This document shows, in pieces, positions 50,677 through 55,975 of a stretch of DNA of 55,975 bases; the stretch's first letter is position 1, and each line of letters opens with the position of its first letter. The stretch is from assembly GCA_964196195.1 (NCBI GenBank), contig CAXMSE010000029.1:1-55975 (forward strand). The letters are read 5' to 3'. The position numbers were made by a program, and so were the translations under genes. Source of the stretch: OFTM10 sp964196195 (GTDB lineage: Bacteria > Actinomycetota > Acidimicrobiia > Acidimicrobiales > Aldehydirespiratoraceae). The notes below the pieces were generated by a model, which saw only the letters and a program-made list of their open reading frames with translations, was not told the DNA's origin and searched no databases.

Positions 50677-51482
50677 GCGACGAAGCAAACCCGGCCGACG
50701 AGGAGCCCGTGCTCTACGAACGCCAAGGCGCGGTTGGGGTCCTCACCCTCAACCGGCCCAAGGCGCTCAACTCCCTCACCGTCGAGATGCTGGAGACCAT
50801 GGGCGACATCCTCGACGGGATCGAAGCCGATGCCGACACCCGCGTGCTGGTGGTCACCGCCACGGGTGAGAAAGCGTTCTGCGTGGGAGCCGACCTGAAG
50901 AGCCGAGGCCAGAAATTCGAAGCCGGCCTGATCCACGATCCTCTCGGCCTTCTGGTCCGCAGCGTCTTCGGACGTCTCGAGAATCTCCACGTGCCGGTGA
51001 TCATGGCCCTTCGTGGCTACGCCCTCGGAGGTGGCCTCGAACTGGCGCTCGCCGGCGACCTGAGGGTGGCCGGCGAGGGAGCCCGGCTCGGGTTTCCCGA
51101 AGCGAAGGTGGGCAGCCTCCCCGGCGCCGGAGGCACCCAACGGGCAACGAGATTGATAGGGCCCGGTTTCACCAAGGAACTCATGTTCACCGCCGATCAC
51201 ATCGGTGCCGACGACGCCCTTCGAATGGGGCTGGTCAACCGCGTCGTGCCCGACGAGGAGTTGATGGAGCGCACCATGGAGTTGGCTACGCGTATCGCCG
51301 GCCGGGCTCCGCTCTCCCACGACAGGGTGAAGGCACTCGTCAACCGGGCCTCCGAGACCGACCTCGAGACCGGTCTGGAGCTGGAGTCCACCAGCCACGC
51401 CGTTCTGCGGGCGAGCGAGGATCGCGATGAAGGGATCCTTGCCTTCAACGAGAAGAGGCCACCGGAATTCAGGGGGCGCTGA
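50673..51482 (+). CDS. Enoyl-CoA hydratase/isomerase family protein
   Basis: A 269-residue crotonase. GVLTLNRPKALNSLTVEML, KAFCVGADLKSRGQ (oxyanion hole), GYALGGGLELALAGDLRVA and FPEAKVGSLPGAGGTQR, whose Glu residues are the usual catalytic pair, are all present. GTG start overlapping the CaiB stop, with AAAGGA upstream. It may hydrate or dehydrate a CoA ester from the aromatic pathway, such as a pimelyl-CoA derivative or crotonyl-CoA. Confidence 0.87.
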   Translation: MSDEANPADEEPVLYERQGAVGVLTLNRPKALNSLTVEMLETMGDILDGIEADADTRVLVVTATGEKAFCVGADLKSRGQKFEAGLIHDPLGLLVRSVFGRLENLHVPVIMALRGYALGGGLELALAGDLRVAGEGARLGFPEAKVGSLPGAGGTQRATRLIGPGFTKELMFTADHIGADDALRMGLVNRVVPDEELMERTMELATRIAGRAPLSHDRVKALVNRASETDLETGLELESTSHAVLRASEDRDEGILAFNEKRPPEFRGR

Positions 51483-51527
51483 AATGGCCGTCCCCATCAA
51501 GACCCAACAGATCATGGAGGTAACACG

Positions 51528-52265
51528 GTGAATGTGAAGGACCGAGTAGCAATCGTTACGGGATCGGGCCAAGGCATCGGCGAAGGAATCGCGAGAGTGC
51601 TGGCCGAAGCCGGGGCGCGGGTCGTCATCAATGATCTCGACCAGGCGAGGGTCGATGAGGTGGTGGCCGATATCGGCGACGCCGCGATCGGCCATGTCGC
51701 CAACGTCGCGACGGCCGAAGGGGCCGAGAGTCTTGTCGCCGCCGCCAAGGATGGCTTCGGGCGCGTCGACATCCTGGTCAACAATGTCGGCACCGCACGC
51801 GACGGCTACCTGGCCAAGATGAGCGAGGACGACTGGGACACCGTGATCGAGGTAAACCTGAAGTCGCAGTTCCTGTGCTGCCGGGCCGTGGCCCCGATCA
51901 TGATGGAACAGGAGTCCGGACGGATCATCAACGTCACGTCGCGCGCCTGGCTCGGTGGGCCGGGCCAAGCCAACTATGCGGCTTCCAAGGGGGGCGTGAT
52001 CAGCCTCACTCGCACCTTGGCCCTCGAGATGGCCCGATTCGGAATCACTGCCAACTGCATCGCACCGGCCCTGGTGGATACACCCCTGTTCCGGGGGCTG
52101 AAGGAAGAGGTCCAGGAGAGGCTCATCAAGACCATCCCGGCCCGCCGCATCGGCACGCCGGCCGACATCGGCAACGCGGCGCTGTTCCTCGCGGCCGACG
52201 AGTCGTCCTATGTCACCGGCCAGACCCTCTACGTCTGCGGTGGTCGCAGCGTCGGCGCGGGCTGA
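51528..52265 (+). CDS. Short-chain dehydrogenase/reductase (FabG-like)
   Basis: A 245-residue SDR. Cofactor motif VTGSGQGIGEGIARVLAEAG, NNVGTARDGYLAKM, and the active site with INVTSRAWLGGPGQANYAASKG (YxxxK) are present. The acidic residue after the second strand (INDLD) favours NAD(H). GTG start with a strong GGAGGT site. A role as 3-hydroxyacyl-CoA dehydrogenase, for example on 3-hydroxypimelyl-CoA, fits the operon but is inference. Confidence 0.87.
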   Translation: MNVKDRVAIVTGSGQGIGEGIARVLAEAGARVVINDLDQARVDEVVADIGDAAIGHVANVATAEGAESLVAAAKDGFGRVDILVNNVGTARDGYLAKMSEDDWDTVIEVNLKSQFLCCRAVAPIMMEQESGRIINVTSRAWLGGPGQANYAASKGGVISLTRTLALEMARFGITANCIAPALVDTPLFRGLKEEVQERLIKTIPARRIGTPADIGNAALFLAADESSYVTGQTLYVCGGRSVGAG

Positions 52266-52280
52266 GAAAGGTATCGACCA

Positions 52281-53552
52281 ATGGGCATGACGATGGCCGA
52301 ACGCATCCTGGCCCGAGCGGCCGGGAAGGATCAGGTGCAGGCAGGGGAATTTGTGGTCGCGGAGATCGACCTGGCCCTGCTGCACGACATCTTCGCGGCC
52401 GGGGTTTTCGACACGCTCATCGATGTTGGCGTGGCCGATGTGTTCGACCCCGACAAGGCCGTGGTCGTGGTCGACCATCTGGTCCCCGCACCATCGGCTG
52501 AGGCAGCCGCGGTCCACCAGAAGATCCGAAACCATGTGGCCCGCCTCGGGATCGACTCGTTCTACGACGCCGGCGACGGCATCTGCCATCAGCTCCTACC
52601 CGAGCGGGGCCACATTCGGCCCGGCTCACTCGTGGTCGGCACCGACTCACACACCACCAGCTACGGCGCCCTCGGCGCCGGCGGCACCGGCATCGGCACA
52701 TCCGACATGGTGTATGCGCTCGCCACGGGCAAGTTGTGGTTCCGCGTTCCCGAGACCCTCCGCTTCGAGTTCACCGGCGACCTCATGTCGTTGGTGTCGT
52801 GGAAGGACGTGATCCTGCATCTCGCCGGGAGGTTCGGTGCTGATGCGGCCCAGTACCGGGCGATGGAGTTCGGGGGCCCGGCTGCGGCCAAGGCCGACAT
52901 GTCGAGCCGGCTCACCGTCGCCAACATGGCCGTCGAGATGGGGGCCAAGTTCGGGATGTTCGCGGCCGACGATGTGACCGACAGCTATCTACGCGAGCAC
53001 GGCGGAGTGGGCAGCGACCCCTTCGGCCCCGAGGCCGATGCCAGCTACGCCGCCGTACACGACATCCACCTGTCGAACCTCTCGCCCCAGGTCGCCCTGC
53101 CCCATGAGATCGATCGGGTGAGTCCGATCGAAGAGGTGGCCGGACTCACGATCGATCAATGTTTCCTCGGCTCCTGCACCAATGGCCGCATCGAGGATCT
53201 TCAGGCCGCGGCCGACATCGTCGACGGCAAGCAGATCGCTCCCGGAATCCGTCTTTTGGTGGCTCCGGCGTCGCGTCGTGTTCTTCAGGAGGCCACCAGG
53301 TCCGGTGCGCTCGAGTCGCTCATCCAGGCCGGCGCCACTGTCATGGCCCCGGGATGCGGACCCTGTTTCGGCGGCCACGGTGGCCTGTTGGGACCCGGCG
53401 AGCGATGCATCGGCACCCACAATCGGAACTTCCCGGGCCGAATGGGAAGCGCACAGGCCGAGATCTATCTCGCCTCACCGGCAACGGTGGCCGCTTCGGC
53501 CCTGGCGGGTTATATCGCCGATCCGAGAGAAGTGGAGTCCACCAATGGCTGA
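52281..53552 (+). CDS. Aconitase-superfamily hydratase, large subunit (LeuC/HacA/DmdA-type)
   Basis: A 423-residue large subunit of a two-subunit [4Fe-4S] hydro-lyase. Start TMAERILARAAGKDQVQAGE; GTDSHTTSYGALGAGGTGIGTSD; cluster cysteines in LGSCTNGRIEDL and GCGPCFGGHGGLLGPGE; THNRNFPGRMG near the end binds substrate carboxylates. This short type includes isopropylmalate isomerase, homoaconitase and dimethylmaleate hydratase, which cannot be told apart by eye. It overlaps its small subunit by eight bases. Confidence 0.9.
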   Translation: MGMTMAERILARAAGKDQVQAGEFVVAEIDLALLHDIFAAGVFDTLIDVGVADVFDPDKAVVVVDHLVPAPSAEAAAVHQKIRNHVARLGIDSFYDAGDGICHQLLPERGHIRPGSLVVGTDSHTTSYGALGAGGTGIGTSDMVYALATGKLWFRVPETLRFEFTGDLMSLVSWKDVILHLAGRFGADAAQYRAMEFGGPAAAKADMSSRLTVANMAVEMGAKFGMFAADDVTDSYLREHGGVGSDPFGPEADASYAAVHDIHLSNLSPQVALPHEIDRVSPIEEVAGLTIDQCFLGSCTNGRIEDLQAAADIVDGKQIAPGIRLLVAPASRRVLQEATRSGALESLIQAGATVMAPGCGPCFGGHGGLLGPGERCIGTHNRNFPGRMGSAQAEIYLASPATVAASALAGYIADPREVESTNG

Positions 53553-54072
53553 CAATGTGCGCACCGGTGAGGTGATGAGCGGCAGGGTGTGGCGTTTCGA
53601 CAACGACGTCAGCACAGACCTGCTGTCTCCTGGTGCCTTCGCCATCGATCCGGTCGAGGTGAGGATGCTCCATGTCCTGGAGTCGATCAATCCGAGCTTC
53701 GCGGCTGAAGTCGAGCCTGGCGATGTGCTCGTCGCCGGCCGCAACTTCGGCTGCGGATCGAGCCGGGAGACGGCCGCGGAGAACCTCAAGGTTCTGGGTG
53801 TGGCCTGCGTGGTGGCAGAGTCGTTCGCTCGGATCTTCATGCGCAACGCGGTTGCCGTCGGCTTGCCGGTGCTCGTCTGTGCCGGCGTCCACGAGGCGTT
53901 CGCCGAGGGTGACGGTGCCGAGGTCGATCTCACATCGGGCAAGGTGCGCAACACCGACACCGATACAGAACTCACCGGAGACTCACTTCCCCAGGAAATG
54001 CGTGAGATCCTCACCGCGGGCGGTATTCTCGCCGTCCTACGAGAGTCGACAGGCCAGCACCTGTCTCTTTGA
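53545..54072 (+). CDS. Aconitase-superfamily hydratase, small subunit (LeuD/HacB/DmdB-type)
   Basis: A 175-residue swivelling domain. VWRFDNDVSTDLLSPGAF and GDVLVAGRNFGCGSSRETA are the family blocks; in this family the loop preceding the latter region sets chain-length specificity. ATG 53545 lies within the end of the large-subunit gene. Last gene of the forward operon. Together the pair isomerises a 2- to a 3-hydroxy acid or hydrates a maleate derivative; leucine synthesis is possible but unlikely in this setting. Confidence 0.9.
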   Translation: MADNVRTGEVMSGRVWRFDNDVSTDLLSPGAFAIDPVEVRMLHVLESINPSFAAEVEPGDVLVAGRNFGCGSSRETAAENLKVLGVACVVAESFARIFMRNAVAVGLPVLVCAGVHEAFAEGDGAEVDLTSGKVRNTDTDTELTGDSLPQEMREILTAGGILAVLRESTGQHLSL

Positions 54073-54108
54073 CGAAACCCTCGTCCGACCCTACTGTCGG
54101 TGCAACCC

Positions 54109-54777
54109 ATGGGCAGCGTCACGACGATCGAACCCGGACTCGAGAGCTCGCTTGTCGAGCTGCTCGAAGTACTGGGCCGCACCACCGACGCGATGGTCGC
54201 GATCGACGGCGAGATGCGCATAATCGCATGGAACGATGCCGCCACCACCCTGCTCGGCTACGACCCCTCTGAGGCGCTGGGGCGACCGTGCCACGAGATT
54301 CTGTGCTGGCGGAATCGCTGTGGCGACACGGTGTGCGACGGGGACTGCCCGTCGGCTCTACCCCGCGAAGCCGACGAGCTGGTCGAAACCCAGGAAGTGC
54401 TGGGGCAGTCGGCCACAGGGAGGACACTCTGGCTGAGTGCCTCATCCATCGTTCCTCCCCCGGCGATCCGCGATCAGTGCAGGCTGGTGCACCTTGTGAG
54501 GGAGGTATCTCTCCCTCCCGAACTCGAGCGGGTGATCATCGAGCGGGTGCAGGATCTGAGCCCCCGTGCCGCCACTCGCAGCACAGAACTCGATGTGCTC
54601 ACCCCACGCGAGCACGAGGTCCTCGAGCTCCTCACCCAGGGTCTCGATGGTGCGGCGATCGCAGAGGAGTTGTTCGTCTCACCCGCCACCGTGCGAAACC
54701 ACATCCAACACATCCTCTCCAAGCTCGGGGTTCACAACCGCGTGGAGGCAGTGGCGCTCGCGCTCCGCAACCGCTGA
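54109..54777 (+). CDS. PAS-LuxR transcriptional regulator with a cysteine cluster
   Basis: A 222-residue regulator. An N-terminal PAS domain (about 20-130: TTDAMVAIDGEMRIIAWNDA, LGYDPSEALGRPC) is followed by a LuxR-type helix-turn-helix (about 160-222: LTPREHEVLELLTQGLDGAA, VSPATVRNHIQHILSKLGV). The PAS loop carries five cysteines (61, 66, 71, 76, 80 in PCHEILCWRNRCGDTVCDGD), unusual for a PAS domain and suggestive of Fe-S, zinc or redox sensing. GTG 54100 is an alternative start. It follows the operon end by 36 bases and overlaps ctaA tail-to-tail by 46 bases. Confidence 0.85.
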   Translation: MGSVTTIEPGLESSLVELLEVLGRTTDAMVAIDGEMRIIAWNDAATTLLGYDPSEALGRPCHEILCWRNRCGDTVCDGDCPSALPREADELVETQEVLGQSATGRTLWLSASSIVPPPAIRDQCRLVHLVREVSLPPELERVIIERVQDLSPRAATRSTELDVLTPREHEVLELLTQGLDGAAIAEELFVSPATVRNHIQHILSKLGVHNRVEAVALALRNR

Positions 54778-55670
54778 CCCGAGTGCGCCATCGTCGTGGC
54801 GGCCACCAGTGTCGTCCACACGAGAGCAGCCATCAGGAGATGAGCGGCGATTACCAGGCTCGAGTCGACGCGGGTGAAGACGTTCGCGGCCCCTAGCAAG
54901 ACATTGACGAGATAGGCGAGACCGGCGTAATGAACGAGGGCGCCTTCGGTGAGCGGGCGCTTGCGCCGAACGGCCTGCCGGCTCAGATACACGAGGTAGA
55001 CGATGCCGAGGCCGGCCAGCGCCCGGTGGAGATAGTGCACAATCATTAGGCGGTGCGACGATCGGGGAAGAAGCTCATCGCCCACCAGCGGCCACCCACT
55101 GATGTAGAGATTGTGCACATAGGAGCCGAGGAGGAGGACGGTGAGGGTACCTGCCGCTCCGGAGGCGAGCAGGATCGTCCACTGGCGGTTGGTGGACCGG
55201 CGCGGGGCCTCTGATGGCTCGGCGATCGTGCTCACCACGACGATGGTGAGCAGTGCCACCACCACCATCGAGATGGCTAGATGGACCGACACCAGATCAG
55301 CATCGAGATTCTCCTTCACGATGAGACGCCCGACCCAGGCCTGGCAACCAATCACGCCCACCGCAGCGACCGCCGGCGCGACGATGGCGCGCTCTTCGCG
55401 ATGACGCCGCCAAGCCGCCACCGCAGTTGCGATGGCCAGGAGCCCAACCAGTGCTGCTATCCAACGATGGGTCCACTCAACAATCATGTGGTATTCGGCT
55501 CGCGGCAGAAGGCCGCCGAGAAGGCCGTCCTGACACAGGGGCCAGCTATCTTGGCAGCCGTAACCGCTGCCACTCCCGCGGGTGAATCCACCGATGGCAA
55601 CCAGCAGCAGGGTGGCACCAAGAGCCGAACGACTCAGGATCCGCGTGGAGCTGAGCAGCGGAGCTGTCAT
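54732..55670 (-). CDS. ctaA: Heme A synthase (CtaA/COX15)
   Basis: A 312-residue membrane enzyme with about eight transmembrane helices that oxidises heme O to heme A for cytochrome aa3-type oxidases. Heme-ligand histidines occur in EWTHRWIAALVG, VSVHLAISMVV, IVHYLHRALAG and VIAAHLLMAALVW. The extracytoplasmic loop has the cysteine pair CQDSWPLC typical of actinobacterial and Bacillus CtaA. This shows that the host builds an aerobic oxidase, so any anaerobic metabolism here is facultative or micro-aerobic. The 3' end overlaps the LuxR gene on the opposite strand. Confidence 0.92.
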   Translation of the reverse strand: MTAPLLSSTRILSRSALGATLLLVAIGGFTRGSGSGYGCQDSWPLCQDGLLGGLLPRAEYHMIVEWTHRWIAALVGLLAIATAVAAWRRHREERAIVAPAVAAVGVIGCQAWVGRLIVKENLDADLVSVHLAISMVVVALLTIVVVSTIAEPSEAPRRSTNRQWTILLASGAAGTLTVLLLGSYVHNLYISGWPLVGDELLPRSSHRLMIVHYLHRALAGLGIVYLVYLSRQAVRRKRPLTEGALVHYAGLAYLVNVLLGAANVFTRVDSSLVIAAHLLMAALVWTTLVAATTMAHSGQRLRSASATASTRL

Positions 55671-55871
55671 CGTGTTCGATGCCTCATTCCGGTGGCCAGG
55701 CTGGGCCTCATGTTGGTTCGGTCACAGGCCCGCGTTACAGGGTCGAAGGTCCTTTGGTCTGCGAGGACCGGGCTGGCGGCGATGGTGTGCGAAGGTGAGA
55801 GGAAGATGATATTTGGGCAGATCCTGCATTATGTAGAATAGGTTCGACTCGACCGCCACACCGAGAAACTG

Positions 55872-55975
55872 ATGTCTGGATACGCCAAGGGTCCCTTCGC
55901 CGTCGACTGGGAAGACCGCTACGACTTCCCCCGCCTCCGCCGAGAACGGGTCGAGTCCGCCCAGCGCGAGCTCCG
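55872..55975 (+). CDS. Start of a probable M24-family (Xaa-Pro peptidase-like) gene, cut by the window end
   Basis: An ATG at 55872 opens a frame to the end of the window, giving 34 residues (MSGYAKGPFAVDWEDRYDFP at the N terminus, then an Arg-rich helix). The pattern VDWEDRYDFPRLRRERVESA resembles the N terminus of M24-family Xaa-Pro peptidase or creatinase-like proteins. No catalytic residues are in the window, so the call is tentative. The 200-base gap before it contains the promoter region; TTGGGC (55813) and TAGAAT (55834) are a weak candidate pair with 15-base spacing. Confidence 0.5.
   Translation, partial: MSGYAKGPFAVDWEDRYDFPRLRRERVESAQREL

Noticed and set aside
42437..54072. Leucine biosynthesis operon (leuA, leuC, leuD)
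   Set aside because: The synthase lacks the LeuA regulatory domain, leuB is absent, and the genes are separated by ferredoxin oxidoreductase and CoA-transferase genes under an aromatic-type operator.
1..55975. Mobile element, prophage, CRISPR array, tRNA or rRNA
   Set aside because: I looked for transposase or integrase motifs, direct repeats with spacers, cloverleaf signatures and rRNA-like stretches and found none.

Overview
The window is GC-rich bacterial chromosome. Genes are tightly packed in long same-strand operons, often with 4-base ATGA/GTGA stop-start overlaps, and GTG or TTG starts are frequent. A wax-ester synthase/diacylglycerol acyltransferase, a heme A synthase and the overall gene style suggest a free-living actinobacterium, possibly of the Acidimicrobiia type; this is inference from gene content only. 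I see no rRNA, tRNA, CRISPR array, insertion sequence, integrase or phage gene, and no gene-free stretch longer than about 300 bases (the longest, 55671-55871, is about 200).

Layout: (1) 1-2860, the end of an ABC ATPase gene and an FtsX-type permease. (2) 2943-8539, a forward operon with malic enzyme, a formate/nitrite-family channel and the oxidative pentose phosphate enzymes (gnd, zwf, pgl). (3) 8555-15358, a six-gene reverse operon with a KamA-like radical-SAM aminomutase, two PcaI/PcaJ-type CoA-transferase subunits, a class III aminotransferase, an ALDH7-type dehydrogenase and a lysine-6-dehydrogenase/saccharopine-dehydrogenase relative, facing a divergent RpiR-family regulator (15440-16288). 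(4) 16306-24941, reverse-strand accessory genes: 2OG-Fe(II) oxygenase, WS/DGAT, cupin, RidA, an aryl/acyl-CoA ligase, and a YgeY-YgeW-carbamate kinase trio. (5) 25097-26246, 3-hydroxyanthranilate dioxygenase and a hemerythrin. (6) 26348-32719, a TetR regulator followed by four subunits of a class I ATP-dependent benzoyl-CoA reductase, a small cysteine protein and a PaaK-like CoA ligase. (7) 32729-42199, a reverse operon with DUF35 protein, thiolase, PrpF-like isomerase, 4-hydroxybenzoyl-CoA reductase (hcrCAB) and the three enzymes after ring reduction (had, oah, dch). (8) 42437-54072, a forward operon with a DRE-TIM Claisen synthase, IorA, an IorB-ferredoxin fusion, KorABC, a second TetR, CaiB-type CoA-transferase, enoyl-CoA hydratase, SDR and a LeuCD/aconitase-type hydratase pair. 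(9) A PAS-LuxR regulator, heme A synthase and the start of an M24-type peptidase gene.

How the genes fit together: regions 6-8 look like one anaerobic aromatic module. Ligases make aryl-CoA, HcrCAB removes a para-hydroxyl, BcrCBAD dearomatises benzoyl-CoA, Dch, Had and Oah give 3-hydroxypimelyl-CoA, thiolase, SDR and hydratase can support beta-oxidation, and the 2-oxoacid:ferredoxin oxidoreductases can supply low-potential electrons. A near-identical 18-bp palindrome, ACCGACCGGCCRGWCGGT-like, occurs at all three promoters of this module (26307, 42229, 42391), which implies a common TetR-type repressor.

The most novel proposal is region 3: a lysine or 2-aminoadipate degradation route that passes through a beta-amino acid to 3-oxoadipate and ends at succinyl-CoA plus acetyl-CoA. 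The aminomutase lacks the two aspartates that bind the side-chain amine in true lysine 2,3-aminomutase and has an arginine at one of those positions. That favours an acidic substrate such as 2-aminoadipate.
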